Shown: positions 32,866 through 42,248 of the stretch, in pieces | How the letters are laid out: every line of letters begins with the position of its first letter | How positions within the stretch are numbered: position 1 is the first letter of the stretch | Assembly: GCA_900762355.1 (NCBI GenBank) | Contig: CAAFGE010000031.1 | Location: 24,540 to 88,539 of the forward strand | Direction of reading: 5' to 3' | Length of the DNA: 64,000 nucleotides | Origin: an uncultured Collinsella sp. | GTDB lineage: Bacteria; Actinomycetota; Coriobacteriia; Coriobacteriales; Coriobacteriaceae | Made by a program: the position numbers and the translations under genes | The notes under the pieces: model-generated | The model's input: the letters and a program-made list of their open reading frames with translations, nothing else | Database searches by the model: none | What the model was told of the DNA's origin: nothing

Positions 32866-32869
32866 AGCG

Positions 32870-34037
32870 TGTCGCAAGTCGTGGAAGCCGCCAAGCGCAG
32901 TTCACGCGCTGCATTTTTTGCGGTGCCTGGGCCGGTGATCTCGGGCTGATTGACCGAGATTTCACTCACACCATGCGTCACAAGGCGGCGCTGCGCTTGG
33001 ACGACCTCAAGCTTTTTCACTTCATTACGAGCGAGGGAGGAGGGTTATCTCAACGACCGTACGACTGCGGACATTGCCGATTCGCTTCTCTTTAATTGCT
33101 TACCGGATGCGATGGTCATCGGCGGTTCGGCTGCCGATCGGGGCGCTTCGGGCGAGCTTGCCGATGAGGTCTGCGAGCGTCGCAGCGTGCGGCTGAGGCG
33201 ACGGGGCTCGCGGCAGGGACACCTGTCTTAGTGGGAACGGGCGACTCTGGTGCTGAGGCCATTTCGACGGGTGTATTCCGTCCCGGCGATATGATGGTTC
33301 AGTTGGGGAGCACGGCGTATTTCATCTACCTAGCTGATCATATGGTCGATGATGCTCGCCTGTGGCCAGGGACGTTTATCATTCCCGGAACTTACGGGAT
33401 CTGCGCGGGGACCAATACAGCGGGTGCACTCACATCGTGGCTGCGCCAAGAGCTGTATCGCGACGCCGTAGAGGCCGAGGGCCACGGTGGCCCCGATGCA
33501 TATTCGGTTATGGCGCATGATGCCGCCGATGTGGCGCCGGGTGCCGATGGGCTCCTGTGTCTGCCGTACTTTGCGGGGGAGCGTACTCCGCTCAACGATC
33601 CCGAGGCGCGTGGCGTCTTCTTTGGCCTGACCGGAAGGCATACGCGAGCCCATATGGTTCGCGCCGCCTTGGAAGGCGTCGCGTATACCGTTGCATCCCA
33701 TGTCGACATTATCGAGCGAGAGCATGGACTGCCAATTGGGCGCATTATGCTTGTCGGAGGTGGAACCAAGAATCCAATTTGGATGCAAGCTATCGCCGAC
33801 GTATGCGGGCGCGAGGTCTCGGTTGCCAAGGTTACGGTGGGCGCATGCTTCGGTGATGCCATTATGGCAGCTCTCGCAGGTGGCGCCTATGCATCATGGG
33901 ATGAACTCGCCCGAGTCCTTGGCGTTGCGCAAACAATCGTGCCCGATATGACTGCCCACGAGCTATATGCGTCGCGCCGTCATATCTTTGACGAATTGTA
34001 TACACGCAACCGTGATCTCATGCACGAATTGGTGTAA
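32870..34037 (+). pseudogene. FGGY-family carbohydrate kinase, decayed
   Basis: The intact part is the reading from GTG 33231 to 34037 (268 codons). It holds the FGGY C-terminal half: GTGDSGAEAISTGVFRPGDMMVQLGSTAYF, YFAGERTPLNDPEARGVFFGLTGRH and IMLVGGGTKNPIWMQAIADV. The preceding kinase text YLNDRTTADIADSLLFN...GELADEVCERR is in another frame (up to 33231), and a shift near 33180-33195 brings AAEATGLAAGTPVLVGTGDSG into frame. Upstream of about 33030 only scraps remain, interrupted by stops, next to an IS3 remnant. The ATP/sugar-binding N-terminal half is lost, so no activity is expected. Confidence 0.8.
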
Positions 34038-34116
34038 TGCCGCCGAACTGTACCGCCTTCCAATAGGGACTGCGTTGTGCGATTCGCATGTCCCTTGGCA
34101 TTTTTGCCCACAGGGG

Positions 34117-34899
34117 TTAGCGAAGGTCAAAAACAGAGCGCGCATTTGCTAAAACTGCCGATTCGATGCGCTTTATGTCACATTTTTTGAGCGAGGCGAT
34201 GCGTTCTGAGGTCCTTGTGAGCGATCTAATGAGCGACTGCGCGCTTGTTTCTGTGTTTGGCTCGCCCGGCGCATCGGTCTCGAGCAGTAGACGGTCGAGT
34301 GGAATCTGTCGTGCGTATTCGCGACCGCGCTTGGTGGCGAGCATACGCTCGTTCACGGAAAAATAGCAGCCTGCGTTTCGCGCGCGGGCGAGTTCGTCCG
34401 AAGTGCCGCTAAACCAGTGGAAGATGATAACGGGGGAGTCGGGGTTTGGGATGAGTAATCCGTGCGATTCGAGGGCGTCCAGTACGGTTCCTGCCGAACG
34501 AACGGCGTGAATTGATATCACGCGCCCGACAAGAGGATGCTGCACGAGCGCATCGCAGAGCCGGTCAAGCGCCTGTATTTGAAGCGGTTCGCTTCCGGCA
34601 AAGCGCGCGGAAAAGTCGAGTCCCACCTCGCCGATGTAGCGCTCTTGGGCAGCAACTTCGCAAAGCAGATTGACTTCGGCAGGACCGCAGCGGCCGTCGG
34701 CGAGCCACCAGGGGTGGAGGCCGGCACCCGCGATAATGTTTGGGTAGCGGCTGGCACGCTCGTTTGCGGCCGAAAAGTCGCGTGGATCGACGCCGCAATC
34801 AAATAGACCCAAGCCCAGTGCCGTCGCCTCATCGGCAACGGCGTCAGGGTGAGCCATTAAATCAAGATGGCAGTGTGCATCAATTAACTGGGGCCCCAT
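34117..34899 (-). CDS. tatD: TatD-family metal-dependent DNase
   Basis: 260 residues. TIM-barrel hydrolase with metal ligands visible in order: LIDAHCHLDLM (His9, His11), YIGEVGLDFS (Glu), VISIHAVRSAG (His), VIIFHWFSGTSDEL (His) and LLLETDAPGEPN (Asp). The family are 3'-5' exonucleases and D-aminoacyl-tRNA deacylase-like relatives. The usual 'KPLxIHxR' reads GRVISIHAVR, a slight variant. It starts 14 bases after the end of tcdA, so the two form a leftward unit. Confidence 0.9.
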   Translation of the reverse strand: MGPQLIDAHCHLDLMAHPDAVADEATALGLGLFDCGVDPRDFSAANERASRYPNIIAGAGLHPWWLADGRCGPAEVNLLCEVAAQERYIGEVGLDFSARFAGSEPLQIQALDRLCDALVQHPLVGRVISIHAVRSAGTVLDALESHGLLIPNPDSPVIIFHWFSGTSDELARARNAGCYFSVNERMLATKRGREYARQIPLDRLLLETDAPGEPNTETSAQSLIRSLTRTSERIASLKKCDIKRIESAVLANARSVFDLR

Positions 34900-34913
34900 C
34901 TCGACACGCTCTA

Positions 34914-35711
34914 CTAGTCTAGGCGCTGGCCATCGGCGCGCACGCGTTCAGTGCCGCGCCCGCTGATCTGGCGGATAACCTCGCCGGCAATCATCTGACC
35001 CATGATGGGCGGCATAAAGCTGGCGGTACCCAACTCGGTACGCTCGTGGATGTTGGACGGGTCGCGGGGTTGGGTCTTAACCGATTCCTCGCAGCTAAAC
35101 AGCACGTGCAGGCTTTTGATTCCGCGCTTCTTACATTCTTTGCGCATAATGCGGCTCATGGGGTCACGTACCGTATCGAAAATGTCGGCAAAGCGGAGGC
35201 ACTCGGGATGGAGTTTGTTGGCCCCGCCCATGGAGCTAACCAAACGAATGTCGTGGTCCTGAGCATATTTGGCAATGGTGAGCTTGGCCGAGATGGTGTC
35301 GATGGCGTCGACGACGTAGTCGAGCTTGCCGCCCGTCTGCTCAAAAACGCTCGCAAAGAACTCGTCGATGTTGTCGCTCAGCAGGTATTCGGTGCGCTTG
35401 ATAACGGTGGCGGCGGGATTGATATCGTGGATCATGGCTTCCATCACGTCCACTTTGCGCTTGCCGACGGTGCTGTGAAAGGCGATGGCCTGGCGATTGA
35501 TATTGCTGGGCGCGATGATGTCCTTATCCAGAATTACAAAATGACCAATGCCGCCGCGGGCAAGTGCCTCGCAGCAATTGGAGCCCACACCTCCGCAGCC
35601 GAGCACCAACACCGTGGCGTTGGCGAGTTTATTAAGTGCCTCGCGGCCCATAATGATCTCGAGCTTGGTGTCTCGTGTCTCGTTGGGAGTTGCGGCTGTG
35701 GTTTCGGTCAT
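34914..35711 (-). CDS. tcdA: tRNA threonylcarbamoyladenosine dehydratase (TcdA/CsdL, ThiF family)
   Basis: 265 residues from the ATG at 35711, 7 bases after GGAGG. It catalyses ATP-dependent cyclisation of t6A37 to ct6A37 in tRNA. The E1-like fold is clear: TVLVLGCGGVGSNCCEALARGGIG nucleotide loop, LDKDIIAPSNINRQ, DYVVDAIDTISAKLTIAKYA, and the Cys region near RKECKKRGIKSLHVLFS. Length matches TcdA, and there is no ThiS/MoaD partner nearby, which disfavours ThiF/MoeB. Confidence 0.9.
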   Translation of the reverse strand: MTETTAATPNETRDTKLEIIMGREALNKLANATVLVLGCGGVGSNCCEALARGGIGHFVILDKDIIAPSNINRQAIAFHSTVGKRKVDVMEAMIHDINPAATVIKRTEYLLSDNIDEFFASVFEQTGGKLDYVVDAIDTISAKLTIAKYAQDHDIRLVSSMGGANKLHPECLRFADIFDTVRDPMSRIMRKECKKRGIKSLHVLFSCEESVKTQPRDPSNIHERTELGTASFMPPIMGQMIAGEVIRQISGRGTERVRADGQRLD

Positions 35712-35918
35712 AGACATCCTCCGATGGGGAAGCGAATCGTGTTTTAGCTATCGCCATTATAGGTATTATCGCGATTCCATTTGAGCCCTAGGGGCTTGTT
35801 GAAATGAGGCAGAGATTCGCATAAGATGAAGCAGATGGCACCCGTTGCCGCGGGTTGGCCAACTCCCAAACACGTTTGTAGCGTGAGAAGTGGCCGTCTT
35901 CGCATTACGCGGGGGCGG

Positions 35919-36005
35919 CTATTTCATTCGTCCTCCAATGTGGATGCCGAGCTCCACAGCCGCGATTACAAGCAACAACAACGTCAGGACATCGTCAATA
36001 CTCAT
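35919..36005 (-). CDS. 28-residue hydrophobic peptide, putative holin-like type I toxin
   Basis: Small ORF missed by ordinary thresholds: starts MSIDDVLTLLLLVIAAVELG and ends with a short GIHIGGRMK tail. Strong ribosome site AAGGAGATGG lies a few bases before the ATG. One membrane helix, an acidic N-terminus and a basic C-terminus match the short 'putative holin-like toxin' peptides of Gram-positive bacteria. The stop is followed by a GCCGCC...GGCCAC-type hairpin, as those toxin mRNAs have. An antisense RNA partner is expected but cannot be shown. It lies in a 460-base region without other genes. Confidence 0.55.
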   Translation of the reverse strand: MSIDDVLTLLLLVIAAVELGIHIGGRMK

Positions 36006-36085
36006 AGTCCATCTCCTTCTTGGGTAGAGGGAGCTGGCCCATCTGCTTCAACTTCCATTGTAGCTAAATACGAACGAATGTTCTA

Positions 36086-36137
36086 TAGATGTTGCTGTTT
36101 TAGATAATTAGACAAACATCTAAATATCGAGTATAGT
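36086..36137 (+). promoter_or_regulatory. Promoter and dyad upstream of sdpR-sdpI
   Basis: TAGACA (36109-36114), 17 bp, TATAGT (36132-36137). A dyad TAGATGTT (36086-36093) / AACATCTA (36115-36122) surrounds the -35, fitting autorepression by the ArsR-type regulator. Confidence 0.6.
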
Positions 36138-36171
36138 GTGCGCGTCATGAGGGGTGCTGAGAGGAGGTCTT

Positions 36172-36450
36172 ATGCCGGGAGAGGGTTTTAAGGCGCTTGC
36201 CGATCCTACACGGCGTCACATTTTGGAACTGCTGCGCGAGGGCAATTGCACGGCGGGGGAGCTTGCCGAGCATTTCGATATCAGTAAGCCGTCGCTGAGC
36301 CATCACTTGGCGACGCTCAAAAACGCCGGGTTGGTGACCGACGAGCGCCATGGCCAAAACATCGTATACAGCTTAAACACCACCGTCATGCAGGATTTAA
36401 TTGGCTGGTTTATGGGTTTTACAAACAATGAAGGTGATAAGGATGAATAA
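36172..36450 (+). CDS. sdpR: ArsR/SdpR-family autorepressor
   Basis: 92 residues from ATG 36172 (GAGGAGG upstream). Winged helix: FKALADPTRRHILELLREGNCTAGELAEHFDISKPSLSHHLATLKNAGLVTDERHGQNIVYSLN. No Cys metal-binding motif, so it is the metal-free SdpR subgroup that controls its own operon and is sequestered at the membrane by SdpI. The 3' end overlaps sdpI by 8 bases. Confidence 0.88.
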   Translation: MPGEGFKALADPTRRHILELLREGNCTAGELAEHFDISKPSLSHHLATLKNAGLVTDERHGQNIVYSLNTTVMQDLIGWFMGFTNNEGDKDE

Positions 36451-37147
36451 CGAAAACAAGGGCATTCACCCCACAGGGGTATCGTCGCGCATGTGGATTG
36501 CGCTGGTCGCTCTGTGCGTCGCCAATGTCGTAGCGCACCTCATGGTGATGCCGAGCTTGCCTGCGCAGATTCCCACGCACTGGGGCGCGAACGGCGCCGT
36601 CGACGGTTGGGGTCCCAGCTGGATGGCCTCCGCGCTCGGCGCGTTGCCCCTGGTGTGTCTCGCAATGTTCTGCGTGGTGCCGCGCATCGACCCCAAAGGT
36701 GGGGCATATCGAACCTCGGGCAAGTTCTACCAGGGCTTCGTAATCGCCTTCACCTTGTTCATGTGTGCCGTAAGCTGGTTGGGTGAGCTTACGGTCTGGG
36801 GCGTGGTGCCGGCGGTCGGTTCGGTCAACGTGCTGATTTCCGGTGCTATCGGTTTGCTGTTCATCGGCGTAGGCAACTACTTGCCGCGTGTGAAGCAGAA
36901 CTATACGCTCGGTATCAAGACGCCTTGGGCACTTGCCGATCCCGAGAACTGGCGCCGTACGCAGCGCTTTGGCGGCGCCTGCTTTATGGTGCTGGGTATT
37001 GGCCTGATTGCGATGGGCGTGGCAGGTGCGGTGCTTTCGAGTGAAGTCGTCGCCGCGGTGATTGCAGTGCTGGCGTTTGGATCCGCCGGAGCCGTCTACG
37101 TCTACTCGTATCTGCTGTGGCGCAAATCGCAGCGAGCCGCTCGTTAA
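36443..37147 (+). CDS. sdpI: SdpI-family membrane protein (DUF1648/SdpI immunity type)
   Basis: 234 residues, about six transmembrane helices. The DUF1648 N-terminal motif is clear in MPSLPAQIPTHWGANGAVDGWGP. The SdpI C-terminal part is NYLPRVKQNYTLGIKTPWALADPENWRRTQRFGG, the conserved 'N.tlGir..wtl..e..W..t.r..G' pattern. In Bacillus SdpI gives immunity to the SdpC cannibalism toxin and sequesters SdpR. No sdpC-like gene is nearby, so it may protect against foreign toxins or serve another envelope role. Confidence 0.88.
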   Translation: MNNENKGIHPTGVSSRMWIALVALCVANVVAHLMVMPSLPAQIPTHWGANGAVDGWGPSWMASALGALPLVCLAMFCVVPRIDPKGGAYRTSGKFYQGFVIAFTLFMCAVSWLGELTVWGVVPAVGSVNVLISGAIGLLFIGVGNYLPRVKQNYTLGIKTPWALADPENWRRTQRFGGACFMVLGIGLIAMGVAGAVLSSEVVAAVIAVLAFGSAGAVYVYSYLLWRKSQRAAR

Positions 37148-37213
37148 GGTTGCGGAAAACTAGCGTACGCAGTTCATAGTATGTTCCGGGGGACTTTTCC
37201 CAGGTAGTATTAG

Positions 37214-37241
37214 GGGGTATGGGCAACCATGCCCCTTTTTT
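37214..37241 (+). terminator. Terminator after sdpI
   Basis: GGGGTATGG-GCAA-CCATGCCCC (one G-T pair) followed by TTTTTT, 67 bases after the sdpI stop. Confidence 0.85.
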
Positions 37242-37332
37242 CGTTAAGTTTCAGAGCTGGTTTCCTCATTTCGTTTCCACTAAAGCGAATCAAGAATAGG
37301 GAAACAGCAGGTAGAAAGGATAAAACAGGCAA

Positions 37333-39012
<1,680 letters not shown>

Positions 39013-39020
39013 TAGCAAGT

Positions 39021-39050
39021 AGAAAGGCCGCCACCAAGGGCGGCCTTTCT
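39021..39050 (+). terminator. Intrinsic terminator of ettA
   Basis: Perfect 12-bp stem AGAAAGGCCGCC and complement, six-base loop, T-rich end. Confidence 0.9.
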
Positions 39051-39292
39051 TGTAGCAATGGCACTGCAGCTATGCCCTGGCTGCTGGTTTGATTCATAAT
39101 CAAAGTCATCTCTTTGGGATTAAACCCCGTTTTTGCTATGAGTGATTTTCTAATTCCGTTTAAAACGTAAAGATGCATTGGGTTGCAAGGACATAAGCAA
39201 ATCGAATTGAAATATAACCAGTGCTGTAGCGTTACAAAAAAGATTATAGAATAGGAGTACCTTATAAGTCGCTTCTCTAGAAAGAAGAACAT

Positions 39293-40420
39293 ATGCTTTC
39301 GCGTCGTCGTTTTCTGCAACTTGTCGCGTCTTCAATTGTCGCCTTAGCCGCACGTCCGAAAGAGGTTTTTGCTTCGACGGGCAATATTGATGGTGAGCAG
39401 ATACAATTTACTTCTGAAATTGCGCAAGAGCTTGCCGATAAATATATAAAGGGACTCCTCGGCTATTCGTATACGCCTTCTGACCCTATTCCTTTTGTAG
39501 ATATTGATGGGTCCCCGCTTGGTTACATTGTTCCGGTTGTGACATCCAATAGAGCCGCGGGCTATTTGGTTTTAGATGCTTCAGATGATGAAATACTTAC
39601 GGGATATCGTTTTGGAGACGGCTTAGTCAGCCCTATGGATCGGGGGGGAGATCTTGGTGTCGAGTCTTATTCTTTCAATAACCCAGTCGTAATGATCAAT
39701 CCATTCGAATTCGGCGTGCAATCTTTGGACGGTTCAATAACAACAAATTGCGGAAGAACAATCCCGGCTGTTTCCATAGAAGGACGGCCTGTCGTTTTAT
39801 CGAATAAACCTTCAAGCTGGAACGATGTTGTAATTTACGCAACTCAAATGCAGGATTACACAGTATCTGGATTTCGTTCCATTTCTCAGTTTATGTCATA
39901 TGATGAAAGCGAGATTAAGAGGCTTACCGCCCACTATGCTTGTATGGTGACAGCTTTTTCGAACGTTGCGGAACTGTATGGCATTGCCAATTTATATAGC
40001 GACCCTTCGCAATATATGCAGATATGGAATTACACCAATACCCATGCTCTTTCCGATGAAGAACAGACTGTTCCCGGCGTTGTTTTGGGTGGAACGCCGA
40101 TATCAACCTGTGCAACGGGGTTTACAAATTACTGCGCAAGCAGAGGAAGTACTCTTATCGCCCGCACTGTCTCCTCTCCGGCTATCGCGAGCATTCAAAA
40201 TGAGATTAACTCTAATAGACCGAATGTTTTACATGCGAGTTTGTACAACGGATCAGCCCATTCTGTAACAGCGGAGGCTTACGCCACACTTACTGGTAAG
40301 AAAACTGGAGAGACAAGGCAGATGATTGGCATAGCGGACGGCTGGAATTCATCTTTATCCTTCCTGAAGTATGATCAGAGCTATTATGCGTGGACTTATG
40401 GAACGACTTTTTCGAAGTAG
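39293..40420 (+). CDS. Tat-exported cysteine-peptidase-like protein (C10/C39-like fold), AT-rich
   Basis: 375 residues. N-terminus MLSRRRFLQLVASSIVALAA is a twin-arginine signal (SRRRFLQ) with a cut near VFAS. Residues about 40-115 (FTSEIAQELADKY...GYLVLDASDDEILTGYRFGDG) look like the propeptide of C10/C39-type peptidases. Candidate catalytic residues: Cys217 in TAHYACMVTAFSNVAELYG, His323 in NGSAHSVTAEAYAT and Asn/Asp around 349-352 in GIADGWNSS. The usual Gln-x-CGPxA motif is not intact, so activity is uncertain. The gene is clearly AT-richer than its neighbours and full of codons they avoid, suggesting transfer. Followed by an overlapping lipoprotein gene. Confidence 0.6.
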   Translation: MLSRRRFLQLVASSIVALAARPKEVFASTGNIDGEQIQFTSEIAQELADKYIKGLLGYSYTPSDPIPFVDIDGSPLGYIVPVVTSNRAAGYLVLDASDDEILTGYRFGDGLVSPMDRGGDLGVESYSFNNPVVMINPFEFGVQSLDGSITTNCGRTIPAVSIEGRPVVLSNKPSSWNDVVIYATQMQDYTVSGFRSISQFMSYDESEIKRLTAHYACMVTAFSNVAELYGIANLYSDPSQYMQIWNYTNTHALSDEEQTVPGVVLGGTPISTCATGFTNYCASRGSTLIARTVSSPAIASIQNEINSNRPNVLHASLYNGSAHSVTAEAYATLTGKKTGETRQMIGIADGWNSSLSFLKYDQSYYAWTYGTTFSK

Positions 40421-40790
40421 GGCGATTCGTCTAGCTCTGTCTTTGGTGTTGATGGCTTCATTGGTGGGCTGTTCAACAAAGGAAGAGATATCGCGCGGAG
40501 GTTCCGGAGAAGTGACTGCGACAGACTCAGGTTCATTAGAAATAGCTGGCGGGCATGCCGATGTGATGTTACAAGGAAAAGGCGTGCTTAGGTCGATTGA
40601 TGCTGAAGACGCTGTCTGCTCAATAGAGGATTTGAAGACAGGTGAAACTGCATCGTACCGAGTTTCAGATAATGCTGCGAATATGATTGAGTCGATACCG
40701 ACTGGAGCGCAGGTTTCTTTTAGATACTTTGCTCCGCAACTTGAGGATGAGCTTGCTTCTCTGGTGTCTATATGCACCGATGACAACTAA
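40398..40790 (+). CDS. Small lipoprotein, partner of the peptidase-like gene
   Basis: About 130 residues; the start is uncertain (ATG 40371, 40386 or 40398). A basic N-terminus and hydrophobic stretch lead to lipobox SLVGC, then a Ser/Gly linker and a compact beta-type domain ending DELASLVSICTDDN. The last third has two Cys (VCSIEDL and VSICTD) that could form a disulfide. It overlaps the end of the peptidase-like gene and shares its AT-rich codon use, so the two probably moved together. An OB-like or inhibitor fold is possible; no family recognised. Confidence 0.6.
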   Translation: MERLFRSRAIRLALSLVLMASLVGCSTKEEISRGGSGEVTATDSGSLEIAGGHADVMLQGKGVLRSIDAEDAVCSIEDLKTGETASYRVSDNAANMIESIPTGAQVSFRYFAPQLEDELASLVSICTDDN

Positions 40791-40806
40791 AAGGCCTGAA
40801 TTCAAA

Positions 40807-40846
40807 CGGCCTCGGATGGTCAATTGGCTATCCGAGGCCGTTTTTT
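40807..40846. terminator. Bidirectional terminator
   Basis: 11-bp stem CGGCCTCGGAT / ATCCGAGGCCG, then TTTTTT rightward; A-rich on the left. It separates the convergent genes ending at 40790 and 40845. Confidence 0.9.
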
Positions 40847-42110
40847 ACTCGACCGGGGCTTCGACTTTATCGATGGTCCAGGCGGCTCCGAGACCGCCGG
40901 TGGTGTTGCGGCGGATGCGCACGGTAACCTCGCGGCGCTCGCCGGCCTGCGTGTAGCGCAGGGGGAAGCTTGCGCGGTTTCGCGCGGCCTCGATGGTACC
41001 GCGCTCGCGGGCGATCCAGTAGTACTCGCCGACAATACCGAGGGTATCGGCGCCGTAGGGGAGATAGGTTGACAGCTGGTGTAGCAATGGGCCGGGGCAG
41101 AAGACCTCGGTTGCGAAATCGATGGGGAAGTCCTCGGGGATGGTCGGTGCTGCGGGCGCGGGGACCGGAGCCGGTACAGGTGCGGATGTGGACTCGATGA
41201 CGGGTGCAGACTCAGGCACCGCTTCCGGATTAACTGCGGAATCTGTCGGTTCCACGGAGACGGATATGTCTTCAGTCTCGGTTTTGGCATCGGCTTCTGG
41301 GGCGTCCTCCGCCTCGATAGACGGCTTTACCTCGACGGGCGTGGATGCCATGGTGGTGATGCCGGCGTTGGCGTTTTCGGGGTCGTAGACCACCGTAAGC
41401 GAGATGGCAGGCTGCAGCGTCTCGGGCTTCGGCGTCGACTCGGTAGCGTCTTGATCGGCGGACTGGTCGGGCTGATCGTCCTCGGCCTCGTCGCCAAAGA
41501 CATCGCTGTTTTGGAACGCAGGCGTCTCGGATTGGCTAGCGGCTTCTTCGGTTGTCGACTTGGGAGCCTCGTTGGGCTCCGCAGCCGCTTCCTGCTCGGA
41601 TATGACTTCGGGATCGGTCGTGACGGCGGCTTCGGCTTCGGCTTCTGCTGTTACCTCAATAGCGACTTCGATCTCTGTTTCGGGCTCGGATTCCGGTACG
41701 GTTTCAACCATGGATTCTGGTTCGGGACGCTTAACGTGCTTGGGGCGCACTGCCTTGAGGTCCTTCTCGCCGCGCTTTTTCTTTTTGTAGGACTGCTTGG
41801 CGCCCTTGGCTGCCTTGGGCTTGTCCTCGCCCTTGGCAAGTGCGGCATCCCAGGCCTCGTTGGCGATGACGGTGGCATACAGGCGACCGCCCTTGAAGAC
41901 GGTCAGCTTAATGCAGTCGTTGAGCTCCTCGAGCAGCTCGCGCGTGGACTCAAAGCCCAGGTCATAAGCAGTCATGTCGCCTGCGGCGAGCGCCTCCTCG
42001 ACCTGCGTCATAAACGTTTGCTTGCCGCACCCAATCGCATCGCGCAGCAGGCGATACAGATAGATGTGGTTGCCCAGCGAAAGGGTGGGCTTAACTATTG
42101 TCTTGCTCAT
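40845..42110 (-). CDS. Protein with small N- and C-terminal domains joined by a long acidic linker; function unknown
   Basis: 421 residues from ATG 42110 (GAGGAGATTTGCC upstream). Residues 1-85 form an alpha-rich domain ending LGFESTRELLEELNDCIKLTVFKGGRLYATVIAN, which faintly recalls OST-HTH/LOTUS domains. A Lys-rich patch (QSYKKKKRGEKDLKAVRPKHVKRP) follows, then about 200 residues of Glu/Ala/Pro/Thr-rich low complexity. The C-terminal ~95 residues (FCPGPLLHQLSTYLPYGADTLGIVGEYYWIAR...VTVRIRRNTTGGLGAAWTIDKV) are compact and probably folded. The basic patch and LOTUS-like look suggest RNA or nucleic-acid binding, which is a guess. Confidence 0.65.
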   Translation of the reverse strand: MSKTIVKPTLSLGNHIYLYRLLRDAIGCGKQTFMTQVEEALAAGDMTAYDLGFESTRELLEELNDCIKLTVFKGGRLYATVIANEAWDAALAKGEDKPKAAKGAKQSYKKKKRGEKDLKAVRPKHVKRPEPESMVETVPESEPETEIEVAIEVTAEAEAEAAVTTDPEVISEQEAAAEPNEAPKSTTEEAASQSETPAFQNSDVFGDEAEDDQPDQSADQDATESTPKPETLQPAISLTVVYDPENANAGITTMASTPVEVKPSIEAEDAPEADAKTETEDISVSVEPTDSAVNPEAVPESAPVIESTSAPVPAPVPAPAAPTIPEDFPIDFATEVFCPGPLLHQLSTYLPYGADTLGIVGEYYWIARERGTIEAARNRASFPLRYTQAGERREVTVRIRRNTTGGLGAAWTIDKVEAPVE

Positions 42111-42248
42111 GGCAAATCTCCTCTTTACGCACGTAAAGCATCTTACCATCGCCTAGGGTCTGTCATGGCGGCGCCCAAGGCAAACGGGCACGAACCGTTT
42201 CCGATTCGCGCCCGTTATCCAGGTCGCCTATCTAATGAGAGCTGCGGC

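Noticed and set aside
36172..37147. Arsenic or metal-resistance operon (ArsR hit)
   Set aside because: The regulator lacks a Cys metal site and the partner is an SdpI-type protein, not an arsenite pump.
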